This document shows positions 1 to 11,150 of a stretch of DNA of 64,000 nt, piece by piece. Source of the stretch: Achatina immaculata. Lineage: Eukaryota; Mollusca; Gastropoda; Stylommatophora; Achatinidae. The stretch is taken from assembly GCA_009760885.1 (NCBI GenBank), contig CM019702.1, forward strand, positions 48,035,925-48,099,924. The letters are read 5' to 3'. The notes beneath the pieces were generated by a model. The model had not been told where the DNA came from and searched no databases. It worked only from the letters and a program-made list of their open reading frames with translations. The translations under genes were made by a program, and so were the position numbers. Every line of letters starts with the position of its first letter. The stretch's first letter is position 1.

Positions 1-1196
1 AGACAACCGCGGCTGAAATTAGTTACAAAAATAATTAAGACAGGCAGCAGGGGGGCAGGATGAAGTTTCCAAGATCTGATGATGGTCGCGGTGGACGTCC
101 ATTAAAAAAATAAAACGCTGCGTCCGCGGATATTCAGTTCGTCCTGTTATCTGAAATGACTGACACGGGGGGATAACAGCAAGCCTTGATAGTGGTGTAT
201 GTCGAGGCGATGCGTTAAAAATCCTACAGATGAAAAAAGATTTTTAAAAAAACACACATTAGAAGGTTAACAGCTAATTACATAAGACCGCTCCATGCAG
301 TCTTTCGTTTGCCTTTCCTCGACTTCCATTGATTCATTACATCCTAGGGCAATGCAGTTTTCTGTAAGAGAGTCCAAAAAAGCGTTTATGCTGCCTTATT
401 TGTACTAGAACTGTTGACGTTACAACTGTAGCATTGCTCAGAGGTTCCCACGTTGGTGCCCCGATGTTCCAAAGCGAGTGATTTGTTTGTCCGTAAATAA
501 ATTATGTCCGGGTTCACTATGCCCGCTGCCTGCGTGTTCAACATCCTCCACAAATTTCCAACTGCAGTAATCACACAGGAAACCGATATCAAGAGACCAC
601 TAATAAACCCATTAAATCTGCTTTCGGCAATACTGTGCAGAAGTTTAAATTTCAGGTTATATTTCACTGAATAACTGTTCTTAAAAGTTTCATGCAGTTA
701 TCAGTTGTGAAATAACCAACGAAACTAATTAAAATTTTCAGACAATTGCAATGGTAAAAAGTGCACAAATTTCATGACCAGTTTGCTGCTAACACAAGAC
801 GATTTACTGAACCTCAGTCTATGAAACAGTTCTAATCTTTTATGACTGAATCTCTATAACAGTGTTTCTCAACCCCGGTTCCGAGGTTCCGCGACGGATC
901 TGCAAGGATCGAGACTGAAAAATCCCTACTAGACACTTCTTGCGGAATTCTGGGGATTACCTGCATACTTTTGTTTTTGTCCAAGACAGGTTGGTTTTTA
1001 AAAAAGTCATTTTTAGCATTTTTAGTTCCACACAAAGGAAATCCAAGAGTTTTGTGGGGGGGGGGGGGGGGGGAAGAACAGAGAAAGGCTGTCCTATGAC
1101 CTTGACAGGAACATACATACACACAAAATTCATTTTCTCAACGCTCTGTATGAGCTGAGGTATAATATCTGCAACATAATTCTGACTATCATCATC
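1..1196. other. No supported gene
   Basis: Unique-looking AT-rich sequence with a G18 run at 1056-1073. Short frames have no recognisable domain. Confidence 0.6.
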
Positions 1197-1503
1197 TTAG
1201 ACTTGTTGAGACCCTAAGCTGCCGTTCTCGATTTAGACTTACCGGCGTCCTAAGCTGCCCTTACGGATTTGGACTTGATAAGGTCCTAAGCTGCCGTTAC
1301 GGATTTAGACACTGACACCTTAAGCTGCTGTTTCGGATTTAGACTTACCGACACCTTAAACTGCCGTTCCGGATTTAGATTTACATACGCCCTAAGCTGC
1401 CGTTCCATATTTAGACATACCGACACCTTAAACTACCGTTCTAGATTTAGACTTACCGACACCTTAAAGCTGCCGTTTCAGATGTAGACTTACCGGTGCC
1501 CCA
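1197..1503 (+). repeat. Minisatellite, about 38-bp unit, eight diverged copies
   Basis: The core CCTAAGCTGCCGTTCCGGAT followed by TTAGACTTACCGACA recurs about eight times with substitutions and small indels. No coding frame spans it. Confidence 0.9.
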
Positions 1504-2439
1504 TCTTTATAAAGCACAACGGACCAAATCTGTCAACTGTTTGACCACTTCAGAGACAGCTTTCCTGTCTCAACCTTTCTGACACGGGCTTAAGTACCCT
1601 CTTCCCTCCCCATTCATGTCACTGGCTGGTTGCCTTGAGTTGGCCACTTCAGTCTGACTTTTTGCTGTCCAGTCTATATTACTGTAAGGTTTTACTTCTT
1701 TATTATTTTCCTTACACCTTCACTACCAGCATTTTCCCCCCATCCAAAGTAAAAGCAACCAAACAATATTCAAGGGAAAAGAGGTTGTGACAACACTTAT
1801 GAAATAGAGCAAACAACCAGTCTACAAGAAATATGTCATAAAAAAAACCTGATGTGCTATCACAAGGATTCATTTCTCACTTGGAGTTCTCTCTCGAGCG
1901 CGCCTCGTGCATGGGATAAATAACTTTGTCTAAGCAGTTGAAAGATAAAGGGAAATCGGTAGCTGAGGTGATTACAGCCACAGGTAGCATATTTGAAATG
2001 GCAGCTTTTAATTGTATTAAGAGAAGCAATGTATATGGTGGGTGAACCATTGCGCAACCTTCGCCCACAACCATTAGTCTCTCCCTGGTAAGGACTCGCT
2101 ACTTTCAGAAAAAAAAAAGAAAATGCTAAGCAGAGCTGTTAGGCCAGGTTAAATGTCAAATCAATGCTCGTCATTACACTCGGCAAACATAACGCCAGCC
2201 AGAAAGGATAAATGCGCGGGACTTCGACCGCTGCGTATCTATGTAGGTTCCCTATAGTATTCCACACCGTAACTGTTTCCTTGCTTTAATAGTAATGCTA
2301 AACTTATTGCCTGGCATTAGCAGATGCCTTGACGTTTTCTCTTGCTCTGGTGTTGATATAATGTTCCTAACAAGACAGATGTGGCAAAGGTTGCCCTATT
2401 ACGCGAGGGAGTGATCCCTAGATACCATGTTAGTGTCTA
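1504..2439. other. No supported gene
   Basis: Nothing beyond low-complexity A runs was recognised. Small overlapping frames near 1860-2070 have no domain signature. Confidence 0.6.
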
Positions 2440-2590
2440 CTGGAGAGTGATCTGGTCCGAATGTCGGCTGACCGCCTTTCCTTCCATAGGTCCAGAAGAG
2501 CTGGGCGCCTCCGGCGTGGATTCGAACCAATAACCTTCATTATGAGAGACTAGTGTAGTAACCACTTCGCCTTTCAGATTCACATTGCTT
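2440..2590 (-). mobile_element. tRNA-Met-like SINE head or tRNA pseudogene
   Basis: On the minus strand GGCGAAGTGGTTACTACACT, a CTCATAATGAAGG stretch (CAT anticodon region) and a B box GGTTCGAATCC (plus 2518-2528) resemble an elongator methionine tRNA with small indels. About 80 bases of GC-rich body follow. Flanking target duplications were not found. Confidence 0.55.
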
Positions 2591-2866
2591 CTCATGTCTG
2601 TTAATAGACATTTATTTCTGTTGACTTTCATGACCGGGGGCTTTTCTCTTGAATACCTTTAACCCGAGTACATACCACCACACTAATTCCCCTCACCTGT
2701 CATTAACACATGTCACGCTGTAACCCTTGTCTATCATTAACACATGTCACGCTGTAACTCTTGTCCATCATTAACATTTGCAATGTCGTTTTTCTTGTCT
2801 GCTGTTAGCAGGCTACATGCATTTGTTTTATCAACCTCTTATGTAACTTCTTGTTCGTCTTCTTTT

Positions 2867-2868
<2 letters not shown>

Positions 2869-2924
<56 letters not shown>
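2869..2924 (+). repeat. (ATC)n microsatellite
   Basis: About eighteen uninterrupted trinucleotides. It sits after 40-bp near-duplicates (ATTAACACATGTCACGCTGT at 2703 and 2740). Confidence 0.97.
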
Positions 2925-3448
2925 ATAGATCACATATCTTGGAAACATTACTGAATGTACTGTCTCTCATGTGTCGTTGAGTGATCACTACCGGGTCTGC
3001 TGTACATGGCAGCATAAGGGTTATAACATGCCTAAACACAAACATACCAGCATCAAATATAGGAACCCGTAAAGACTTTAACTTGGAATTATTTTTAACC
3101 GATCTAAAAGCCTCGCTTCTTGCATATGTTTACCAGTTAACCAATCGGATGCTGGATTAATATTTTTCGTAGCGTTTTTGACAAGCATGTCCCCCATCAA
3201 AGAAATGAGAGTAAAACACGCAACAAAATCCCCGTGGATAACTAACTCCTGATATCTTACAACTCACGAGGAAACGGGATGAAGCTCATAAAAGCAGAGA
3301 CTTCAGTAGCTATCGTTCACTTAGGAATAAGATGCAGTATTTAATCAGGCAGGAGCAGAAAACATTATTTTAGAAATTTAGTTAAAGACAAAACTGATAG
3401 TAAATCAATTTGGACAGCGATAAATACTCTAGTAAATACAAGAAAGCA

Positions 3449-3716
3449 ATCTGAACTCTCTCTCTCTCTGAACCTTAAGTGCCCAAGGCACATAGGGCTT
3501 CCGCAAGGGTTTTCCACAAATGCCTGTCCTTCGCCTTTTTTTCTGCTCTTGCCCAGGTGAGCCCTCTATTGCTCAACATCCTTTCTGTTGTTCTTCTCCA
3601 TGTCTCTTTTGGTCTACCCTTACTTCTGTTCCCCTGTGGTGTCCATCTTAGTGCTATTTTTGGTAGTGAGTTATCAGTCATTCGGAGCACATGTCCCAAC
3701 CATCGCCATCTGAACT
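3449..3716 (-). mobile_element. Nested LINE (family B) 3' fragment with target-site duplication
   Basis: The minus strand encodes a LINE C-terminus (GHVLRMTDNSLPKIALRW, RSKGRPKETWRRTTERML, KTLAEALCALGT) followed by an (AG)n tail. The 9-base word ATCTGAACT flanks it at 3449-3457 and 3708-3716. Removing the insert restores the host LINE reading frame (…NTRKQSELKTNYY…), which shows that it jumped into an existing family A element. Confidence 0.93.
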
Positions 3717-5700
3717 AAAAACAAATTATTATGAACATACTTGCACTAACTTCAGTGAACATTTTAGGGAATAAATTCGTACTTTAAAATCTTCAATACC
3801 GTCGCCTACTTGCGATCTGAGTGTGACAGTAAATGTATAAAGCTAAAACACTTAAGTATTCCTTTCCTCACAGTCGGTGAGGTTTATAACTACATCCAGT
3901 CTTTAAAGAACACTAACTCGGCAGGATGTGATGAGATTAATAACAAGATGCTACGTTACGCTGCACCAGTTATCACAGATACACTAACATGCATATACAA
4001 TTTATGCATTGACAAACACTATTTCCCTGGCGCTTTTAAACTCGACAAAGTGTTTCCTCTTTTTAAATCTGGACAGACTGGGAACCTCTCAAACTATAGA
4101 CCTATATCCATTTTGCCATCTTTATCTAAACCTCTTGAAAAACATATACAAAAGTTAACACTGCTCCATAAGCAGGAAAACAACAATCTACTAACAGACA
4201 GTCAGTCAAGTTTTAGACCAAATCACTCCTGCCTCACAGAGTAAACTAAAATGACAGAAAACTGGCTATCTGACATAAATTATGATAGATTGTGTGGTGC
4301 TGTCTTTTTTTATTTCAAGAAAGCCTCCGATATGACTAATCATGAAATCCCTGCAAAAAAGCTGGAAGGTTATAGATTACACCCTGGCCTGACAAAACTT
4401 ATTACATCTTTTCTCTCAGGTAGAAAACAAGCAGTTCGCTTCATATATAAAATATCTGACTCTTCTGTGGTTGATACTGGAATTCCTCAAGGTTCCACTC
4501 TTGGTCATCTTCTCTTTGTTGTCTATATTAACGATTTACCACTACATTTAAAGAACTTTTCATGTAACTTTTGTGCTGATGAATGCACCATTTACAATAG
4601 CGACTATGACATAAACAACCTACAGGAAACTCTACAAAATGACATAAACAGTTTGATTAAAAGGAGTAATAATAATTGTATGTTGATAAACACCAACAAA
4701 ACAAAATCTATGCTCATCACTACAAGACATAAACTGCAGAATGCAACAAAAACTACTCTACAGCTTTGTGCTGGGACTATATAAATAGAAAACGTTCATG
4801 AACATAAAACTCTCACCATTGATCAACATTTAACTTGGAATTCTCATGTACGTAATCTAACTAACTTGATAGCACAGAAAGTTTACCAACTAGCCAACAT
4901 TATTAAACACTTCATCGACCCAAACAGGAGAAAGATATACTGCATATCACACATACAAACATAGATCACTGCTCCACGGTCTGGGATGGATGCTCCGTCT
5001 CAAACACAAAAAGGCTCCACTCACAAGCGAGCATTAAATCTGATTTGTGGCAAACACCCAGTACAGACTGCAGATCAGCACAAAGAATTAGAAATTCTAC
5101 CCCGCAAATATAGAATTATTTTTAACAAACTCAAATCAGTTCATAGAGTTTTGTCGCACAATGCTCCGTCTTACTTGTAGCCACTGTTTATGTCCAGCAT
5201 TAAACGTTTAAGAAACTGTCTTCTTCCTAAACAAAGGATAGATCTGTACAAGAAAAGCCTTGTATATTCTGCGGTACAGCTCAGGAACTCCCTCCCCTAC
5301 CATCTAAAGTCTATCACACTTCATCCTTTAACTCAAGCCTTTTTCAATATTTACTGGCTTATTATATGCCTCCATAGAATATCTAATAGCCTCTCATACG
5401 ACGACTCGCAGGCCATCGAGTTATGCTCTAAAAGAACATAGTTCTAAACATAATGTTTTAGATATTGTATCTTGTTAGAAATTATTTTAGTAAATATACG
5501 AGAGTGAAATGTCAGAAGAAATCCACCGAAAATGTATTTGTGTGTGTGTGTTTTATATGTGTGTGTGCGCGCTATCTTGTTAGATCAGTTACCTCTTATG
5601 TAGTTCATTATCCTATATTTGTGAATGTAATATTTTTATCTTGCATTCTTAGGTTGTTTTTTTTTCATGTAATCTCTATACTTATATTTTACATAGTTTC

Positions 5701-5736
<36 letters not shown>

Positions 5737-5738
<2 letters not shown>

Positions 5739-5850
5739 CTTTATCACTCCATCTGTCATGCTTCCCACACACTCGATTCAATAAGGTATACAAAATTAAT
5801 TGTGTGTAATTTTGTATACCTTACTGAATCGACTGTGATAAAGGGTAGAA
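5737..5850. repeat. Inverted duplication (hairpin) of the LINE 3' end
   Basis: Bases 5737-5798 are a reversed copy of LINE family A 3' sequence. From about 5806 the same stretch is read forward. The arms pair over at least 26 bp (CGATTCAATAAGGTATAC... against its complement) with one mismatch and an 8-base loop. The (TA)n tract at 5703-5735 lies at the junction with normal LINE sequence. Twin-primed or template-switched reverse transcription could produce this. Confidence 0.8.
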
Positions 5851-5915
5851 TGTAAGACAGGCCTGCGCGCCGAATTCTTCATCATTGTAAAATAAAGATT
5901 AAAAGGAGTAATAAA

Positions 5916-6760
5916 ATGTCAGCACCCGTCATCGCTGTCTTCATTCTGATGTCAGCACCTGTCATCGCTGCCGTTCTTTTGATGTCAGCACCCGTCATCG
6001 CTGTCTTTTGATGTCAGCACCTGTCATCGCTGCAATTCTTTTGATATCAGCACCTATCATCGCTGCCGTTCTTTTGATGTCAGCACCTGTCATCGCTGCC
6101 GTTCTTTTGATGTCAGCACCTGTCATCGCTGCAATTCTTTTGATATCAGCACCTATCATCGCTGCCGTTCTTTTGATGTCAGCACCTGTCATCGCTGCCG
6201 TTCTTTTGATGTCAGCACCTGTCATCGCTGCAATTCTTTTGATATCAGCACCTATCATCGCTGCCGTTCTTTTGATGTCAGCACCTGTCATCGCTGCCGT
6301 TCTTTTGATGTCAGCACCCGCCATCGCTGTCTTTTGATGTCAGCACCCGTCATCGCTGTCTTTTGATGTCAGCAACTGTCATCGCTGCCGTTCTTTTGTT
6401 GTCAGCACCTGTCATCGCTGCCGTTCTTTTGATGTCAGCACCCGTCATCGCTGCCTTTCTTTTGATGTCAGCACCCGTCATCGCTGCCTTTCTTTTGATG
6501 TCAGCACCCGTCATCGCTGCCGTTCTTTTGATGTCAGCACCTGTCATCGCTGCCGTTAGTTTGATGTCAGCACCTGTCAGCGCTGCCGTTCTTTTGACGT
6601 CAGCACCTGTCAGTGCTGCCTTTCCTTTGATGTCAGCATTCGTCATCGCTGTCTTTTGATGTCAGCACCCGTCATCGCTGTCTTTCTTTTGATGTCAGCT
6701 CCCGTCATCGCCGTCTTTTGATGTCAGAACCTGTCATCGCTGTCTTTTGATGTCATTCTT
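5916..6760 (+). repeat. 33-bp minisatellite, array 1 (about 25 copies)
   Basis: The unit GATGTCAGCACCTGTCATCG plus CTGCCGTTCTTTT is 33 bases. The middle part shows a 99-base higher-order unit of three variants. Since 33 is divisible by three, both strands stay open over 100 codons (plus: MSAPVIAAVLL repeats). This is a by-product, not evidence of a gene. The same unit forms a second array at 9.28 kb. Confidence 0.95.
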
Positions 6761-7574
6761 CAATCTCCTTGAAACTGCAAGTTTGTGCTGCAGCCGATGC
6801 AGTGAAGATGTTGAGATACAGCATCGTGTCGGATTGGGATTGGCATGTGGCGGCTATTTTTTTTTTCATTCCTTTAGTGGAGCTACAACAAAAGAGCGTG
6901 CAGTACTTCTTTAGCAGACTCCACCGCTATGGAGACTACGGTGATGCCTGCCCAATTAGCTAGGCTATGGCCTGTTACTGTTGGGGGGGGGGAATCAACA
7001 GAGAGGTGGGATAGGGTCTTGGTCAGTTATGTTTCGCCAACGCTGACGCCAGCATGTCAACTATGATTCGCTGACTGCCAGGTAGGACAGGGTCTTCACG
7101 CTAGCACAGAAAATCACCCGTATATCAAAAGACATCAGTAGGGCACCATCAACAGCGAAGACCGTAGTTTCTGACCCATCGTTTCTACATGATTACCGTT
7201 TGTTTTGTGGGACTCGGCCGGAATCTGGAAACTCTCTGACACTATCAAAGTACACATGATGGGCTAAGTATCAAACAAAACGCAAAGCCGCGAATGCAGC
7301 AAATCTGTGTTATTTCTGTGTTTTCCTAATAGTTTACGTTCTAAAATAAGCATAATATTACAGAGGAAAGTAAACATAATATTACAGAGGAAAATAAACA
7401 TAATATTAAAGGCGAAATTACTGGGTCTCCGTATTTTGTTTATTTTTCAGCAAAAGCTGTGTAATCTTAGTATAATGAAACTATTTCTCATATCCTATAT
7501 AGTTTTACGTTTGAATATAGACAAATATAAAGTCGTCATGACAACATTCGCTTGCAAAGTCAGGTTTCTCGTTT
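6761..7574. other. No supported gene
   Basis: It contains a G9 run (6983) and a short triplicate of AACATAATATTACAGAGGAA (7345-7410). Nothing else was recognised. Confidence 0.6.
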
Positions 7575-8152
7575 GAGCAAACACAAAGAACATTAAAAAA
7601 GACGTCTAAATACTCGAAGAAACAAGCCTAAATACTCACAGAAACACGTTTAAATACTCACAGAAACAAATTTAAATGCTCGTAGAAATACTTCTAAATA
7701 CTCGTAGAAACACGTCTAAATACTCGTAGAAACACGTCTAAATACTCGTAGAAACACGTCTAAATACTCATAGAAGCACGTCTAAATACTCGTAGAAACA
7801 CGTCTAAATACGCACAGAAACACGTCTAAATACTCGTAGAAACACGTCTAAATACTCGTAGAAACACGTCTAAATACTCATAGAAGCACGTCTAAATACT
7901 CGTAGAAACACGTCTAAATACGCACAGAAACACGTCTAAATACTCGTAGAAACACGTCTAAATACTCGTAGAAACACGTCTAAATACTCATAGAAACACG
8001 TCTAAATACTCGTAGAAATACTTCTAAATACTCATAGAAACACGTCTAAATACTCGTAGAAACACGTCTAAATACTCGTAGAAACACGTCTAAATACTCG
8101 TAGAAACACGTCTAAATACTCATAGATACACGTCTAAATACTCGATATAGCT
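7575..8152 (+). repeat. 22-bp minisatellite (about 25 copies) with a 110-bp higher-order unit
   Basis: The unit is ACGTCTAAATACTCGTAGAA AC. A five-unit block, marked by the variants CATAGAAGCACG and CGCACAG, is repeated at about 7757 and 7867 (offset 110), showing local unequal exchange. Confidence 0.95.
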
Positions 8153-8227
8153 AACCTGATAATCTTTTTTTTTAGGTTCAAATACGGACACTCATTCAAG
8201 TAGGTGTGTGTGTCTGTACGTAACAAA

Positions 8228-8240
8228 AGAGAGATTTACA

Positions 8241-8277
<37 letters not shown>

Positions 8278-8315
8278 CAGCCAGACAGACAGACAGAGAC
8301 TGAGACAGAGAGAGA
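8228..8315 (+). repeat. GA/GACA-rich simple repeat
   Basis: (AG)n followed by (AGAC)n-type sequence. It gives a spurious Arg/Gln-rich frame. Confidence 0.95.
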
Positions 8316-8399
8316 AGATGAAAAAAATATTACATTTTAATTTTAATCCAGAAAACAAGTTTTATAACTTTACTTACAAATGTACCACTCAGGCTTACT

Positions 8400-8812
8400 T
8401 GTTGTTCCTTTCTCATGACTCGCCAGCCATCAAATACTAAAATGACATAGTTCGAAAAATGACTTGTTAGATATTGTTAGAAATTATTTTAATGTTTGTT
8501 AAAAAAAACGTATGTTAGAAGATCTGTACTGACAATGCATTTTGATTATGTACATGTCTGTGTGTGCGCATGTTTGTGTGTGTGAGTGCTATTTTATTAG
8601 GTTAATTACTTCTCCTCTTTTACTTTGAATGCAAAAGTTTAATCTTACACTCTTATGATATGTTTTTTTTTCCTAATGTAATTTGTATACTTGTATTAAA
8701 TCAAGTGTGTGGGAAGAATGAAAGATGGAGTGATGAAGGGCAGAATGTAAGACAGGCCTGCGTGCCCAATTCTTTACCCTTTAAAAATAAAGATTACTCA
8801 TTCATTCATTCT
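8400..8812 (+). mobile_element. LINE family A 3' fragment
   Basis: The segment matches 5395-5900 in order: the end of the coding part (CATGACTCGCCAGCCATC against CACGACGACTCGCAGGCCATC), the TTGTTAGAAATTATTTTA block, then the GGGCAGAATGTAAGACAGGC block, AAATAAAGATTA and an (ATTC)n tail. It shows the normal, non-inverted form of the 3' end. Confidence 0.85.
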
Positions 8813-9277
8813 ACAGGGCGATGATTTTCTTCAAAATAACAACATTTCCACTAAGATAATTTTTGTGTTCAAATCTCGGTATGTCCGAATATACGCCTAT
8901 CAAATATGGCAATACAGGACAATAAACACGTGTTTTAAAGTAGGGAACATTTAGACATCCTGCCCGAAGTAATGCGGTTCCCGAAACAAATCCCTAAAAT
9001 ACAGGACTGTCCCGAATAATGCGGGACGATTGGTTACGTTACCACAGAAAAAAAAACCAAAAAGCGACTTCGTCCCCTGAAAAGTACACGAATAAGAAGA
9101 TAAGATAAGAGAAGACAAGACAAGCAGGAGCATGAGAAAAGAATCAATAATAGGTAAAAATAGGGGAAAATATCGGTTCTATGTCACTTAACACCTGCAT
9201 GTCGTTGGGGGTGGGGGGGGGTGTAGGGTAAGTGTTAGTGCCTTCATATTTCTAGGCCAATACAGAATTTGGGGTAC

Positions 9278-9815
9278 AGATGTCAGCACCTGTCATCGCT
9301 GTCTTTCTTTTGATGTCAGCACCGGTCATTGCTGCCTTTCTTTTGGTGTCAGCACCTGTCATTGCTTCCGTTCTTTTGATGTCAGCACCTGTCATCGCTG
9401 CCTTTCTTTTGATGTCAGCACCTGTCTCTGCTGCCTTTATTGTGATATCATCACCTGTCTCTGCTGCCTTTATTGTGATATCAGCACTTGTCTCTGCTGC
9501 CTTTATTGTGATATTAGCACCTGTATCTGCTGCCTTTCTTTTGATGTCAGCACCCGTCATCGCTGTCCTTCTTTTGATGTCAGTATCTGTCATCGCTGCC
9601 CTTCTTTTGATGTCAGCACCTGTCATCGCTGCCTTTCTTTTGATGTCAGCACCTGCCCCCGCTGCTTTTCTTTTGATGTCAGCACCTGTCCCCGCTGCCT
9701 TACTTTTGATGTCAACACATGTCATTGCTGCCTTTCTTTTAAAGTGAGCACCTGTCATCGCTGTCTTCGTTTTGAGGTCAGCACCTGTCCCCGCTGCCTT
9801 TCTTTTGATGTCCTG
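9278..9815 (+). repeat. 33-bp minisatellite, array 2 (about 16 copies)
   Basis: This is the same GATGTCAGCACC-based unit as at 5.9 kb, with private variants (GTCTCTGCTGCCTTTATTGT subfamily at 9423-9525). The phase also leaves both strands open. Confidence 0.94.
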
Positions 9816-9994
9816 GTTGTCTTTGTTTTCCTAGGGAAACTTCGGTTACGCATATTTGGAGGCTCGGGTGGCTCCGGCGCCGGTCTGTCCGAAAGAAACT
9901 CCGCCTCAAGTGCGAAATGGAACAGGCGAGTGCACAGACCACTACACAACCACGATAAAATATCACTGACAGAAACGGACATGAGAGAAACAAG

Positions 9995-10640
9995 AAAGGG
10001 CCGCTGCTGGCGAGATTCTAAAGCTGCCGTGTGTGGGGTTCCTCCCAGCCAGTGAAGAAAGGTGCGAATGGGGTTGCCGCGCGGCGCCACCGTGGAAAAG
10101 GTGAAAGAAAGGATTAAGCGAAGAAAGGATTAAGTGAAGTAGTCAGTAGTCTCGAGGTCAGAACTGCTCAAATCACGGCACCTCTGCTTTAGAGGCCGGC
10201 CACGTCCGATGTGCACTCATACTGGGGCGGATTGCCTGAACTGTCTTAACCCAGGGGTGGCAAGTCCTAAGATACTGCTGGCGACATTCTTCGTCTGCCG
10301 TGAGTGGGATGAAACTCTCCCCGACCAATAAAGAAAATACGATTAGGGTTGCCTTGCGGTGCCGCTGTGAAAAAGTGATGGAAAGGATAAAGTGAAGATT
10401 AATCGGTATGTCCAGTAGTCTCGCGACGAGAGCTACTCATACCACGGCACCTCTGCTCTAGAGGCCGACCACGTCCGATATATACCCATACTGGTGAAAT
10501 ATGCCTAAACCGGCTTAAACCAGGGGTGAAACTTGATGACTACTCAAGCCATGGTACCTCAGTCGAATACGTCCTAAACATTCCTATACTGGGATAATAC
10601 GCCTAAACCGGCTTAACCCAGGGGTGAAACCTACTAGTGG
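9995..10640 (+). repeat. Tandem repeat of about 265 bp, two copies plus a partial
   Basis: Shared words in the same order are GCTGGCGA(G/C)ATTCT, GGGTTGCC, GAAAGGAT, CACGGCACCTCTGCT, AGAGGCCG(G/A)CCACGTCCGA and TAA(A/C)CCAGGGGTG. They occur at 10008-10260 and 10278-10525, and in part at 10555-10635. It directly precedes the (GAA)-tailed repeat and may be part of the same retroelement. Confidence 0.75.
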
Positions 10641-10710
10641 CGAGGATTCGTCCTCCTGGACAAAAGCTCCGTCCTGATCACAACTAGGAAGGGTAGCGGC
10701 CACGACCACA

Positions 10711-11150
10711 AAACGCTGAAGTCGGAGATACTGGACCAGTGGAATCTAGATAGGCAACCACCTCTCACCCGTCGGGGGTGTATGTGTATCCTAATCACGC
10801 TGAGGTTTTCCGGTGAGAAAGTCCACCTCTGGGCTGAATGGGCTGCCACCTTTCAGCCGGCGGGGATATACTGATATCCAAAACACGCCGAGGTTTTCCG
10901 GTGAGAAAGTCCAACTCTAGATTAAACTGGTGCAACGAAAACCACAGTGTCACGCAACCCTCCTTCCGAGACCCACCAAGAATACAGGCCCAAGCCCCGC
11001 GATACACTGAATCTCTTGCTGTCCTCTCGGGGATCTCTTGTGGCCCTCTCGGGGACCACAGGACCAATAAAGGACCACAGGAGTATATTCAGTAGGATCA
11101 CGGTGCGATCTTGGTGGTAGAAGCGAACGAAGAAGAAGAAGAAGAAGACA
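10711..11150 (+). repeat. Dispersed repeat with (GAA)n tail, inverted copy 1
   Basis: From GCTGAAGTCGGAGATACTGG to the GAAGCGAACGAAGAAGAAGA tail, this segment matches 12789-13187 in reverse. Two internal copies of GAGGTTTTCCGGTGAGAAAG (near 10802 and 10892) mark an internal duplication. The 3' (GAA)n tail suggests a retroposon (SINE or LINE end). No coding frame or Pol III box was recognised. Confidence 0.85.

Larger units (their letters stand above)
3066..5900 (+). mobile_element. 5'-truncated, decayed LINE (family A) with reverse transcriptase and 3' end
   Basis: A non-LTR retrotransposon can be followed through shifting frames. The segment after the endonuclease (KDFNLELFLTDL) starts near 3070. 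Reverse transcriptase motifs NYRPISILP (about 4098), SQSSFRPNHSC (about 4200) and GIPQGSTLGHLLF (about 4480) follow, then the C-terminal region to about 5440. The catalytic sites are dead: motif A reads FYFKKASD instead of FxDFxxAFD, and the YADD box reads CADE near 4570. A 9-bp-flanked insertion sits at 3458-3707. The 3' untranslated part ends in the CAGGCCTGCGCGCC...AATAAAGAT block found at six other places in this window. The clade is L2/CR1/Jockey-like, not resolved. Confidence 0.88.

Noticed and set aside
832..1158. Overlapping small frames across a G run
   Set aside because: They are made by a G18/C18 homopolymer and have no domain.
6008..6659. Hydrophobic MSAPVIAAVLL repeat protein, like a membrane protein
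   Set aside because: It comes from the 33-bp array. Hydrophobicity is the reading of one phase; the other strand gives a hydrophilic TGADIKR repeat with equal openness.
7575..8152. CRISPR-like regular array
   Set aside because: Units are contiguous without spacers and the context is an animal genome; it is a minisatellite.
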